A stretch of 64,000 nt of DNA from Trichoplax adhaerens (lineage: Eukaryota; Placozoa; Uniplacotomia; Trichoplacea; Trichoplacidae). Shown here piece by piece: positions 1 through 14,000 of this stretch. Location of the stretch: assembly GCF_000150275.1 (NCBI RefSeq), contig NW_002060944.1:4723080-4787079 (forward strand), in the 5' to 3' direction. The translations under genes and the position numbers were made by a program. The notes under the pieces are model-generated. The model worked only from the letters and a program-made list of their open reading frames with translations. It ran no database searches and was not told where the DNA came from. Position 1 is the stretch's first letter. Each line of letters begins with the position of its first letter.

Positions 1-1350
1 AAATTTGTACTGTATATACGTTCATATATATGACATATATAATTCTATTATACAAGCATCGTTTTGGCTTTCGTGTTCATTTCAGTATAGTGGCGTATAG
101 AATTGTCAGAGGGGATTATAGACAGTATAGCGCAGAATGGTGGGCCTAAATTTCAACGCTTAGCCACTGGCCGCAAATGGAAATTTGTCTGTATATATAT
201 ATGACATAGATAACTATATTATACATATATCGTTTTGGCTTTCGTGTTCATTTCAGTATAGTGGCGTATAGAATTGTCAGAGGGGATTATAGACAGTATA
301 GCGCAGAATGGTGGGCCTAAATTTCAACGCTTAGCCACTGGCCGCAAATGGAAATTTGTCTGTATATATATATATGACATAGATAACTATATTATACATG
401 TATCGTTTTGGCTTTCGTGTTCATTTCAGTATAGTGGCGTATAGAATTATCAGAGAGGATTCCAGATAGTATGAAGCAAGTGGGCCTAAATTTCAACGCC
501 TAGCCACTGGCCGCAAATGGAAATTTGTCTGTATATATATATGACATAGATAACTATATTATTATACATGTATCGTTTTGGCTTTCGTGTTCATTTCAGT
601 ATAGTGGCGTATAGAATTGTCAGAGAGGATTCCAGACAGTATAGCGCAGAAAGGTGGGCCTAAATTTCAACGCTTAGCTACTGGCCGCAAATGGAAATTT
701 GCACTGTATATATATGAGATATAGAATTGTATTATACATGTATCGTTTTGGCTTTCGTGTTCATTTCAGTAAGGTGGCGTATAGAATTGTCGGAGGGGAT
801 TATAGACAGTATAGCGCAGAATGGTGGGCCTAAATTTCAACGCTTAGCCACTGGCCGCAAAAGGAAATTTGTGCTGTACTGTAGTGTATATATATATGTT
901 ATATTATACATGTATCGTTTTGGCTTTCGTGTTCATTTCAGTATAGTGACGTATAGAATTGTCAGAGGGGATTATAGAGAGTATGAAGCAAGTGGGCCTA
1001 AATTTCAACGCCTAGCCACTGGCCGCAAATGGAAATTTGCCTGTATATATGAACGTGGCCGTATGCGAAATGACAATACGGCAAGACATTTTGCAAAATG
1101 CCCGGTCACTTTGCAAAATGTTAAGCAGTATAGTCATTTTACAAAATGCTTTAGCTACAGTAGCTGTCATTTTGCTGCAACAAATCCTAAGGGCAGTTTG
1201 CAAAATGGCCGATTTCGCATACGGTCACGTTCATATATACAGTATGACATAGATAACTATATTATACATATATCGTTTTGGCTTTCGTGTTCATTTCAGT
1301 ATAGTGGCGTATAGAATTGTCATAGGGGATTATAGACAGTATGAAGCAAG
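1..1350. repeat. Tandem satellite array, monomer about 168-180 bp
   Basis: About seven and a half head-to-tail copies of one unit run from the window edge to about 1350. The landmark AAATTT falls at 1, 181, 352, 521, 694, 865 and 1033, giving periods of 180, 171, 169, 173, 171 and 168. Each unit also carries GTATCGTTTTGGCTTTCGTG, then TTCATTTCAGTATAGTGGCG, then GCTTAGCCACTGGCCGCAAA. Copies differ by scattered substitutions and by the length of an internal TA run. The left end is cut by the window, so the array may be longer. The last copy is split by an inserted element at 1041-1242. Long open frames through it are by-products of the repeat and I do not consider them genes. Confidence 0.95.
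1041..1242. mobile_element. MITE-like element with 31 bp terminal inverted repeats, nested in the satellite
   Basis: The left end (1041-1071) begins CTGTATATATGAACGTGGCC. The right end (1212-1242) is its reverse complement with one mismatch (GTGGCC against GTGACC). The 202 bp element has no coding capacity. Its interior repeats a short palindromic theme, TTTGCAAAATG, several times between 1090 and 1207. The satellite unit resumes with TATGACATAGATAAC immediately after the right end, so the element sits inside a monomer. The TA-rich target makes a target-site duplication impossible to fix by eye. Family assignment (Tc1/mariner, hAT or other) is not possible from this copy alone. Confidence 0.75.
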
Positions 1351-4300
1351 TCTACTACAGTACTGTATACTGTAGGTGCACGCTGAGTCAAATCTCGTTT
1401 CTAGGTCTAAACTTGGGTATAATACACTATTTTCTAGTACAGACATGGTACAGTAGATAATGAAAAGATCAATCGGTACCCCTATTGGTATCCAATCTCT
1501 GTGCCTTCACTGTACTGTGTATCGTGCTTGTCTGGCGTCATCCACAAGTTGATTAGACGCAGCAAGACATCGCGGTAGCAATCGTTCTTGCGATACTTTC
1601 CAGCAACATTGGACAGCAATTTATCCCCAAGTTAACCTATTTCATGCTACTCTATGGCCAAAAAGGGTAAGAAATAGCATAATACTATATCCTTCCATGA
1701 AAACTGGATCGATTATGGCAATCGAAAATTATCTATGTGGATAAAATGATCACTACGCCAAGATTAATCCAATATTCACCATTTGCATTTTGTTATCCAG
1801 TCGTCAAGATACCATAGCTATCTCTGATAAGCCAGTCTACAGTAGGGTACAGTATAGTCATTATGGATGTGTTTGAACAGCGGGTCTACCGCCCCTAGTC
1901 CAATATTTTTTTTTCCGCTTTTTCAATGACTGTTTAATCATTGAGGATTCAATGGTGTTTTCTTCCTCTTGCATGGAATGATGGAAAAAAAAAAAATAGC
2001 AAAGAAAAATCATGCTTTTAGCGCCATACATTGACTGGAATATTCTTTCCAATCCATCCTTTCCATAGGCGTATTGACTGTGTGCGTAGTTTCATTTTTT
2101 TTTCTCTCTCTTCTTTCATTGTTCTGACACTCTGCTCTATAATAATTCATAATATAATATAATTTATTTCTTGACAGAGAGTCATTGGAATATCGTTTGA
2201 TTCTTTATTGTAAATAGTTTAAAACTATCGAGCAATGAATTATTTTACTCTCTGACTACAGATAGATGATCAAGTTAAACCGAATGATTGATCAAGGAAA
2301 CATTTATTTTAATTTTTTTTGGCCTTACCGATCCATTCTACCGTATTTATCCATGACAACACACTATCAAGACGAAAAGGCTATTGACGATAGTATTGTA
2401 ATTCTAATGAACAATGTAATTAAATGATGTGACTGGGTAGGCGCTAAACGTTTATAGATGCACTACAAGACGTTTACTTAACTTTTATTGGATTGAAGTC
2501 AAAGTCAAGGTAATGAGAAGTTAGATCAACTTTTTCCTCATCACCTTAAGCTTAACAACTTCAGTCTTGACCAGTGGTTTTGGAGTGGACGCGGTATCAT
2601 CGATCCAGTTTGCCTACATACGCATACAGTACTGTACAGTATGTGTTATGTACCGTAATAATATTCGGACGGCACAGCGATCGTCCACATAAAGTTTACT
2701 CTGCTAAATAAAGTAAAGAATTGGTAAACGAAGAATGATCAACTTCGATAATACACGTTCATTTTAGATATTCAGTGATCACTTTAGCACAGTAATGTGT
2801 AACTGCTAAACACTCTCCTCATCAAGGATAACGATTACACTTCTGGCAATATTGACGCCCATGAATGTTCAATAGTGTACATACATACTGTATTTGAGAG
2901 GTTAACTTAAAGAATTTAATACCTACAGGATGTATATGTCATATATAGTCCTACGCCAAAGGTAATCACGACAGGCGGAATATTTGTTGTATGTTTATGC
3001 ATAAATGTAGAATGCTCTTATGTCAATAGAAGTAGCCGTAGCGCATGATTACATATCGACATAGAAGTTTGAAGTGTTCAACATCTTTACGTAAGCAGAT
3101 CTTACACGAGATGATGTCAGTAAGACAGATGTTGAAACGTTTCTTGGTATCATCGTAGACCGCTCCATGCTGCAATGAATTGGAAGACTGATGACTTATT
3201 GACTACCACCACGACTGTAGATCAACACCGTAAAATTGTCAAATCTTATTAATCACCAGTAACAACTGCGCTCATGTGATATTCCCGTGCGATTGCATGA
3301 GAATGACAGACTAGAGATGTTTTAGAACCTGATTTTGGTATCAAAACAGATTAGGCTATAGCTGGGAGAATTTCTTTTATCTTTTTAAGGTTAGAGCCTG
3401 ATAGTAAAGTTATTTATCTTCCTGATCAATTTTCATTTTTGCGATAGAAAGGGGTGGGGAGGAAAGAGAGATTTGCATGCAGATAAATGTGACAGCAATT
3501 CATCAATCGTAGAAATCGAATCGAATGCTGCTTGCATTGGTTACAAAGTTATGTTACAACTACAGGGCTTTTACAAGTATCCAGCTTTTGTTAGCTTGAT
3601 AATTCTTTTCGATCCTGAAACAACAATTGATTCATCTTTTAAATAAGCATAGATATCAAATGTATTCGACTGTCAGCCATCTTCATTACCATACTTAATA
3701 TTTCCCAATACAACATGTCTATTTTACTGTACGGTTGGTACTTTGTAAGCCTTTTATTATCAGACATCCGTTTTCAGCTATTGTAAAAAGTCACATTTGT
3801 ATTGATTCTTGATAGCAAAGTACAGGAAGTTAACGTCGTAATTAATTATAAGGTTATAAAACAAAGATCGATTTGATGAAAAGTATCACGTTACAAGCGT
3901 ACTATTTAATACTGAGAAGAATTATTATATCACCTATAGTGTAGACGTGTAAAAGTATCTTGAGAATGGCAGGATCAATTGCGCTACGTCGTAATTATTT
4001 TATAACAGCAGTTAAGACCGACTAATAGCGATAAATCATAACTCAAATAAAGTGGTCAGGTTTATAATACATTATGGACGTTCAAAGTATCTTGAGGATG
4101 GCAAAATTAATCGCGCTACTGTTGGATGAACTCACCTTGATTCAATAGCACTCGATTGTTGACTATGAATACTTGTATTGCGATTAGTGTGATTGAATTT
4201 GAATGCATAGCCAGCATTTACATCCCTAACATATTAAATGTATGATTAGCAATTAATTTCATTATGAAATTGGATTGTCTCCCAAGGTTCATTATTATAT

Positions 4301-7300
4301 ATATATATGTATATGTATATATATATTTATGATTTCATTATGAAAACTACCGCTTGATTCATTTTGTACTGTAGTATTGCTTAAATTCTATGGGTCATTC
4401 ACTATAATACACAGACTAATATGCTATAACTTCCTTCGTAAAATTTCTGAATGGATGTGATTCTTGTACTTTATTTCTTGGTGATAACTTCTTAAACTAT
4501 CATTTATACCCTTGTTTAAGTACATCGATTAATCACCGATATTCAACATGTATTCATATCATCATTATATTAAGTAACGTTAATACTATAACTTTTCATT
4601 GTTGAAAAAAATACCCAATTTGCGCTAATTTTAAGTTTCACAAGCTGTAATCATGTGCCAATCTCAGCATGTTCTTTTCATTCTACGCCGTATTGATTTT
4701 TGCAATCAAAGTACTAATCGATACATACTGATAAAGCGAGGTGGTTAGTTAAGTCTAAAAAAGTAATATTGATCAGTAAAAATTGATTTTGTTTACACTT
4801 ACTCATTTTATCTGTGTGATAGTTGACGTAATGAAATTAATTTACAGTAGAATTTGATTTATAATACGGTAGATAGTATGGATAAACTTTGGTATCCTAT
4901 ACAGTACATTGGATTAATGTCGTTATAAATTACAGTACTAGAAGGGCCACAATTGAGTAGTCAATGATATCAAGATTAGTTGGTAAGGATATAGGAAAGC
5001 GAAATCGCGCTACACTCTTCCTTTCAGTTTGGATCTGCAGCTTAGCAATACGTGGACATATTAGAAATGTAAAATTATGAAAGTGATCGTTAAGTCTTGA
5101 CATTATAATTTTTATTTAAATATACTTTTATCTTCATCTCTTAAGAAGTTGTACGTAAATTTTAAAACTCCCGAAATGATAACGATGATATCTACACTAA
5201 TCGGTTTAGTTCTTACATGAAAGAATTTATAATGACATTTTAAGTTGATAGAGTGAACTCATTAATAGATGATTTCATTAATACATGAATATACAAATCT
5301 ATCTCAGTATATTAGATCCCAACAAATTTTACGTCGAAAATTGATTACTTGACTTGGTAATCTGTGACAAGTAGATATTTTGATTGAAAAAGTACAGCTT
5401 CATTACCAATACGCTGGGTTAATTAATAATTTTCGATAGTTAATTAAGAAATTTAGATGAGAATATGTGAAATACATACGGTATATTTACCTGTCCTCAC
5501 TCAATAAAACCTTAGGCCGTATGATGGTGTCATGCCTGATAGTAAATTATATTTCACTGTAAGTAGATTTATCAAAGATGTCCTTCGTCCTTGTTGTAAA
5601 ACGGCTTACTGATGATAACTCTTAACTGGTTATATCAGTACTCCTTAATTTTAAACGCCATTTAAGATGCCCAAGATGTCACATCGCGTTACACTTTGTT
5701 GCATAATTCGCACTACAATTTCAAAGTAATCTTTACTTTTAAAGATTGCAATTTTTTGATTAATTCTGCTGACTTATGCATTGTCTTTTTGGACGAAAAC
5801 GTGGTATAGCATGTTTGAAGAGCGTTTTAATAAATAAATAAAGTCAGAAGTAAATTTGAATTGAAGGCACCATCATTTGTTACGTACTCTTTTTACATGG
5901 CTAATAGTCATAACGATCAGTATTCAAAATCCTAATCAACAGCAGTTACAGTACTTATTTCAATGTATTGTTCATTGGATATTTGCAGAAGTAGTTAGAT
6001 ATCATTATTCGTGATTAATATACTACCGTACGATACTGTGCTTGTACGTACGATGGGCTGAAGAGAAGTACGAAAGAATACAGAATGCATGAATCAGACT
6101 CACTAAATCTACTCAGGGCTGCTTAGTAACATTCGTACGTTTTAATAACTTGGAAAGTTTTGAAAATTTACAAATCCGTGTATATTTGATCTCGAAATAC
6201 GTAAAATTGAAATCTAAAATCTATTCCTATCCCGAAACAAGAGTAATTACAGGCCATTTACAATTTTTATACAGTGGTAAATTTTTAAATTACTACCTTG
6301 AAATATTACAAGCCGTTACTCAGCTTCAATCATAATACTCGCATCCTGTAGAGTATATACCATGTTATATATACCATATCCATTCAATACACGTATGGCC
6401 CAGATGTAAATACTCGTAAGAACTTACGTAGAACTTGGAACGCAACTCTGAAATATGAATGACTGACTGCTTTAGCAAACTCAATACTGACAAGATATTG
6501 ATATAAGTAAAGATAAACTATCATGTTAAATGGAGTAGATGCCTAACAATGGAGTCATTATCATATTTCGTTACTAGATGACGTTGGAGATCCCTTCCAT
6601 TTGCATTGGCTAATATCTTAATGACGTAAAACTAGCTTTTATAGTACGAGTATTGATGTAATATGATTAAACGCTTCCTTGTTACACCCGTTTTTGTCCT
6701 ATGTAATGAATTGATCAGTTGATGCTTCTACGATGGCAATAGTTATCATTATCATCCTGATTTAAGTTTACGACAGCTAAAAAAAAATTGACAATATGAA
6801 GTAAGCAGTTTAACTGCTAAATACTCGAGTTTATAATCATCATGTTGCATGTTACATTTGCTATTACTAGATGATACAATGATTAAAGCCATGCCTGATT
6901 ACTATACAGTGCTAACAGTAAACCGGCGTTTTGTTGTTTCGCCACAATAATCACCTACAGTTGTGAAATTGTGGCATTCGTTTACAAATCTTAGAAAAGA
7001 TTAAACTTGATGAAACATGAGTCTCTTATAGTCTATGTTAATTGAGATATATTATCTGGTATCTCTATACTAATAGTTGAAATTTCTCATAAAGTTGGGA
7101 GATTACAATCTAATTCGTATTTGTATTTTTTGCTTTTATTACTGATTATTGTAGCAGGTTGCTATAGGTCTAATCGTAGATAGTTATTGTGCAGCACTAA
7201 TTTATATTGTTATTGCTAGTACATTGTGATTTATACAGTATTCCTTAGTGCTACATTACAGCACTTTTTAGTGCTTTTATAGCAGGCGTGTCAAGTAAAC

Positions 7301-8001
7301 AATTTTACTAATATCGCACAGAAATCATAGATGTACAGTAGATGAAAATAGTGATACATAGCGGTACAGTAATTAAACATGATGATGGCTAGCGCTAATT
7401 CTGAACGTTTTCTAACATCCAAGCTATCCAAATACAAACTACACGTAGATTAATGAAGTAAACTGTGCTGCCTTATTCCTACTAATCTAGATGTTCATAG
7501 ATTAAATTACTATTACGTCAAAAGTACTCTTTTTATATTCAAATTCGGCTTATTACTCTATGGCGTTAATATTGACAGAGTGCAGTACGGTTATAGGTGG
7601 CTATTCATGCATTTATACTCTTTCATATAGTGCGATCGTATGTAATAGACATAGTTGGTATTTATGAGTGTATCAATCGGGGGGTATCGGGCGTTAACCA
7701 GTAAAAAAAGGAAGTACTACGGTACTTAGATTAAACTCTAAACTGCAAATATATTATAGGTATAGCGTTCCATACAGCAGTGCAAGCAGTGGAATATAGT
7801 ACCGTTAACATATTACATAGACGTGATCAAATCTGTTATTCGGGACTACGATAATCTCTTACGGTATTTTCTTCTGGTCTCTCAAGCGGTCATTTTTCAT
7901 ACTAGTTTTTTGGGCTTTCGAGTATACAGGCATTTTTAACCTTTTGATAGTAAAACGATAAGTGTTGAAATAGTCGTTAAACGATTAAATTACTGCTAAA
8001 T
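1351..8001. other. Intergenic, no gene recognised
   Basis: This is about 6.6 kb of AT-rich sequence between the satellite and the SLC44 start codon. Open frames are short (61 codons or fewer) and resemble no family I know. I saw no tRNA-like or rRNA-like segment. Two diverged copies of a short phrase, AGTATCTTGAGAATGGCA at about 3955 and AGTATCTTGAGGATGGCA at about 4087, lie about 130 bp apart. The SLC44 promoter and 5' UTR should be near its right end, but I cannot point to a core promoter element. Confidence 0.6.
4294..4328. repeat. TA-rich simple repeat
   Basis: A run of alternating TA with two TG interruptions. It is an ordinary microsatellite in non-coding DNA. Confidence 0.85.
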
Positions 8002-11000
8002 ATGGGACAAGATGAGGTAGATGGGAAACACGGTAAGATCGTTATTTAATGATTGTGTTTAAAGCAATCGCGATGTTAATCAATTTTTTAATTCGCTATA
8101 TCATCGAGTCTACTATTAAAGTGTAGAATTTTGATTACGAATTCATTTGCTAAGTCGCTCTAAATTCGGCTATGATGAGCAAGTAACATAATTAAAAGTG
8201 TACAATCATATACGTATATGTTGTAACTTAGTTGCTATTGATAACGAATGAATCCTAACACAAACGCTCTCTCTGAGTAAAGCAAAGTACATCGACTTGA
8301 TGAATTCGCCATCATAAGCAAGATCAATGAAAAAAATTTGATTGAATCAACAATATGGCGATCATTGAAACTGTAATAGGTTTTTTTGTTGAACTATACC
8401 GATCATTGCTATATAATAGTTTTCTCTAGTTGGATAGAATACTGTACTCTGTACAACAGTTGTTTTGCTGGAAAAAAATAATTCAATGTTCCATAGTTTT
8501 ACCATTTCGTAACTTTAAATTATAACATTAACGACCGGCAATAGCATAAAATACAATAGTTGTGTAGGATCTTTAAAATATTGTAGCTGTCTCACAGCAA
8601 AATGACTTAAATTTATGTCTAGACAGGATCATATTCATATCCATGCTTAACAATTATTCCGTATACTCGTTATGCTGTAGTTGACAGCGGTCGAGCCAGT
8701 AATGAAATTAATAGCAAGATTCAATTAACATACAACTAGCGTTTATCGTTTATTCTATGCAGTTACGTTAATTTATTGTACTGTGTCGTTTCCCTTTCAA
8801 CTCGGTTAAAAAATCAGACCACTTAGAGAAATTTTAGCAGATTGTACAACTAGAATTACACCCGTTTATCTTATTTGTTTTAGTTAATTGTAATGTTTTC
8901 TTGTTGAATAAAGCTATCGAATCATACATGAAATTTAATCATGGGTTCATTCCATCGCACTACTAAACACGAAAGATTTTACTTATTGTATTTAAAAAGC
9001 TAAAATCTTTAAAATCTTTAACTTAATTCAGCTTCTTAATTGTTAGTGGTAGTTATTACATTATCCTCTATTTTGATACCATATTACCAGAAATTAATCA
9101 CGGTCATGTTGCCATGATGTTATTATTCAGACATTTACTATTTCTAATGTTTCTTGATAAACTGAAATAAAAGAGGATTAACAACATTTTTAATAACTAA
9201 ATATTCATCCATTATTAGGTAAAGCAAAACAGCATGATCCGGACTTTAAAGGCCCCATCGCAAACCGGTAGGATATACGTAAATCGTTGCACTATTACAT
9301 AACACACTCGTACCATAGAATACTGTAGACAGATTCATCATTACTTTAATTATCTTCTGATACTGTAATAAATAAATAATAATTCCACAAGACATTAATT
9401 CCTATAATATTTAAGATGAAATTGATACGGTAAGTATTTACTACCTGTAACCAAAAATTATGGTATTAAGTACAATATTACTAATCTATCCGTTCTATTA
9501 TACTACGTAAGTTTTACGCGTAAATGTGTTGCAAATTTCGCTACCATCTACCCTATGTACGAGGCTAATTTAATTGCTATTTTATTCTATTTTAGGGGCT
9601 GCACTGATATCATTTGCTGTTTACTATTCACGGCTTATGTGTTAGGATTATTCGTATTGGGTGTATTTGGTAAGAAAACACATCGAAATTAAAATTTGAT
9701 AGTAATCTTGAATGTATTAATACTATCTGGTTAATTTATATTATTGGCACATAAATTCTGTTCGTACATCATATATTTGGATAAATACCTCATTTATATG
9801 TAAGTCGTGAATCAATTTTTTTAATTAATATTTATTCCTGTCTAGCTTTCATTAATGGCAATCCATCACGTTTAATTTATCCTACTGACTCGTATGGTAA
9901 ATTCACAATGATTATATCTATCTTTATTTGACATAATTATTGGGGCTTTAGACTGTTAATGATACTTTTAACTTAACTAACTAGGAAACTTGTGCGGTAG
10001 CGGAAATATGGCGTAAGTAGCAAAAATATTGTGTTTTGTACAATATATTTAGAGTTTTACTTGTTTGATTTACGAATTTCTTATACGTTATTCCATAACA
10101 AATATATGTGCTAAAGTAGTTCAGTACTTGGCAAGGCATTACAGTAAAAAAGTTTGTAATTTCTATTAGGGATAAACCATATCTACTATTTTTTAATATC
10201 ATGGAGTGTACGAAAGCCAGTGGTGTTTTTCAGTTTCAGTGTCCAACACAACAGGTCAGACTTCATTATCATGTAGCAATATCCTGGTAAAACACATTTT
10301 TTACTAATAAAAGGGTTTTAAACTATCTTTATGATATCCCATGATAACAGAAGTGTCTCACTCGATAACTTTTGATTCTTTGTAGATTTGTGTCAAGAGT
10401 TGTCCTACGACCAACATGGATGGAATTCGATCACCGGCTAATGAAACTGTTTGTGTCTATCATGTAACTGCTTCCAGTCCATCTTCAACTGTAAGTTAAA
10501 GCTAAAATAGAACTTCCAAGCAATAGGATGTGGTCTTGCTTTCTTAGTATTTTACCTCTGCTTTAACTGTACTATTGTCATTAAAATATAGGATCGAACC
10601 AATCAGGTTCGAGATGGTGTATGTGCACCATTTTATCTCAAGAGTACTTCACGTAAGTATATAAATACTGTACGATATCAAACGTTTTTATATCCTCAAG
10701 CTGTATAATGTCACATTAAATTGAAAACTTATAATTTCGGTTATTGTAGAGGTCAGACGCTGCATCCCTGATGTAATACAAAATTCAACAAGTGCAGTGG
10801 TAGACTCTACTACCGGGCAAACTTTGAAAACTCCTACAGGTGACCCGTTCTCATTGTCAGATATTATAAACGGCGAAAGGTATTATAAATACTTGGATTA
10901 TTTATGATGTATGCGTAAGTCATGGTTATTCTCTGATGTAACTTTCCATTTATTCTTGCAGTGGCGTTGCTAAGTTCTTAAATGCTCGAGTAATTGGTAC

Positions 11001-14000
11001 AGCGGTAAGATTCTTATAATAAACGATTACGCATTTGTCCCTTTAAAGATAAAGATAATATTACTTGATAAATACCCTATAGGAATGTCGACTTATTATT
11101 ATTAAAAATTTAAACATATTTTCTTTTTAGGTGGTATCAGATATCAACAATACTTGGTACTTAATTCTTGGGTATGTTGCTTTAAATTAAATGAATGATT
11201 ATATACAGTATTAACGACTTTTTATTGCAGTATTTCGTTACTGTTAATAAAATGATATTGGTTATATTTATCATGATTAACTATTGATCTTTGTGTATTA
11301 CAACGTTTAGTGCTGTTGGTGTCGCTATGGCTTGTTCTCTTGTTTATATTCTTATCATGAGGTAGATATAGGATAGATAATATGTATATAATTAATATTT
11401 TGTATAAAATCTTTATAATTAGATTGTAGTGGAATGAAATAGTACAGTAATGATTCAATATTCTAACTGATAAGTATGAAATTTACAGATGGATAGCAGG
11501 TCCCATGGTATGGTTGAGCATGTTGGGATTAGTTGCAACATTATCGTATAGTAAGTAATCATTTTCGTTGTATAGTGACGTATTATTTAATTATTAAAGG
11601 AAACAACATAAATAGGTTAGATCTGATATTACAATTTCATTATATATTTATCCCTATTTTGTTGTATAACATAGGTGGTTATTACTGTTTCAATCAGTAC
11701 AGTATATTAAATGCTTCCAATAGCAGCATCAGTTTTAGTTTTACGACAAGCATAAAAGAGTATGGACAAATGAAGGAAACGTGGCTCGCTGGAGGTAAGA
11801 TAAAGACATCATTAACGTTTTTCTTAAAACTAGATAAAATGAAAACATTCAATTTTGATATACCTTTGTTATACTTGCAATTGGGTGATAATATCTGTAA
11901 TCATAGAAAATAAATTAATATTTCATTTTGTGTGCGATAGGAATTACCTCTGCTGTTGTAGGTGGCATCATTCTTCTTATTTTAATCTTCTTACGTGATC
12001 GTGTTAGCATCGCAATAGAACTAATTGAAGAAGCTAGCCAGTAAGCACTATATTAATAAGTAGCTTATTTTGGCTACGATTTGACTAATTAACATTATAA
12101 AGGGTTTGAAAGAATTCTTACTATCTTTTTAAGTCTAATAATCTCATTGTTATTAGGGCTGTTCGAGCAATGTGTTCGACTATTTTTTTCCCACTATTTT
12201 CATTCCTGTTGCAGCTTGCGACAATTGCCTGGTGGGTTGGCGTGGAACTGTATCTTAACATAAATTATTGTAGCATGAATACCGATTATAATCTGTGATC
12301 TTTTGTTAATGTATTATGAGATTTTTCCTTAATTTGTTGAAAGCTTTCTTTTATCCGCCGGAACAAAATTGTACGAAGTTACTTTAGTGCCAACGTCGGC
12401 AAATAGTAATTACACTGCGGCATCAGTTTGTAATCCTGCCGTAAGTTAAAATCTTTGTATATATCATTTTCGTCTTGGTATAAGCTTATGAAGGTTAATT
12501 AATTTAGAACTAAGTGCTTGCATTTTATATTTTTGATGGTATCTTAGAATTTCAGCCTTAGTGAGCTAAGTCGGGGAGTAATTTGTCAGTTTGTCAATTA
12601 TGCTGGTGCCAAGTACGATAAGACAAATGATGTTATGGTTATAATTTTTATTACCGTGTTGCGGATACTTGTAGAGCTTATGATATCATAACTATTGCAT
12701 TTTAGTGCGTACATATACATGCAAATTTATCACCTTTTTGGTTTCCTTTGGGTGCTAAATTTTGTTATTGCACTGTCTCATTGCACACTTGCGGGGGCAT
12801 TTGCTTCTTGGTATTGGGCATTTAATAAACCAGAGGTGAAGCCATTGCTGTTCTTATCGCGATTTTAAATTATTTACTTCCAAAAAGTGAAGTTTTTCAT
12901 AAACGCGTTTATTCTTTTATACATTCACAGGACATTCCATCGGCTCCTTTATTGGGTTCATTATGGCGTTGTTTCAGGTTTGATAACAGTTATAATTTTT
13001 ATTTTTAGACCATACCTGCTGGGAGTTACAGTAATATAGAAACTATCCAATTTGTATCACCCTGTGAGTTAGATATCATATTGGCTCATTGGCTTTTGGA
13101 GCACTAATTATCGCTATTGTTCAATTAATTCGAATTATTATTGAATTTTTGGAAAAACAACTTCGAGGTTGGTATTTGCTAATTATCATAAAATATTTTA
13201 TTCATTTCGTTTTTACCGATAGTAATGATGATCCTATATGTTTTACTGTCTTTAAATAGCTGGTCCGCATGACAAGGCAAATCCTATACGAGAATTCTTC
13301 TTTAAGTACGTACTAAATTTATTTGCATGCTTTTTATTTATTTTTGAAGGTTTTTACGATATACTGTATCGTTTATGAGATAACGACAGATTCTAATAGC
13401 AAAGTATAATTCATATATAGTTGTCTGAGGTGTTGTTTTTGGTGCTTGGAAAAGTTTCTCAAATTTATTAACAAGAACGCATATATTGAGGTCTGTATAG
13501 TTATTATATTTCATGAATGCTTTGACTTAAATAATAGGTGCTTTTTGTTAAGCATTGTGGGATTCTGTACTTGATTTAGATCGCCATATACGGCAAGAAC
13601 TTTTGTATTTCGGCTAAGAATGCTTTTAGTTTATTACTGCGAAACATTTTGAGGTATTCGAAAATAATTGTAAGCAAGCCTTACACAGTGATATCATGTT
13701 AGCTTTATATTACAAAATTTAGGGTTGCCATCGTGGATAATGTTACTGCTTTCTTGCTATTCTTGGGAAAGTTATTAATTGTGGGCATTACTGGTAAATT
13801 CTTCTCTCTTGACGTGATCTTAAAAGGTATATTTCTTTATACAAATTCTTCGTATCTAATATTTATATTTACTTTCAGGAATTGCTAGCTTCTATTACTT
13901 CAGAAATCGAAGTGACTTAAATTATTACTTGGTTCCTGTCATCGTAAGCGTAATAATTATCATTGTCATTACCCTGATATAGTACATAGATTATTATCAG

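Noticed and set aside
727-1314. 195-codon open frame on + and smaller ones overlapping it
   Set aside because: It is a translation of the satellite and the nested MITE; the amino-acid repetition simply mirrors the DNA repeat.
1-1350. CRISPR-like regular repeats
   Set aside because: Units are about 170 bp with no short-repeat/unique-spacer pattern, and the genome is intron-bearing eukaryotic.
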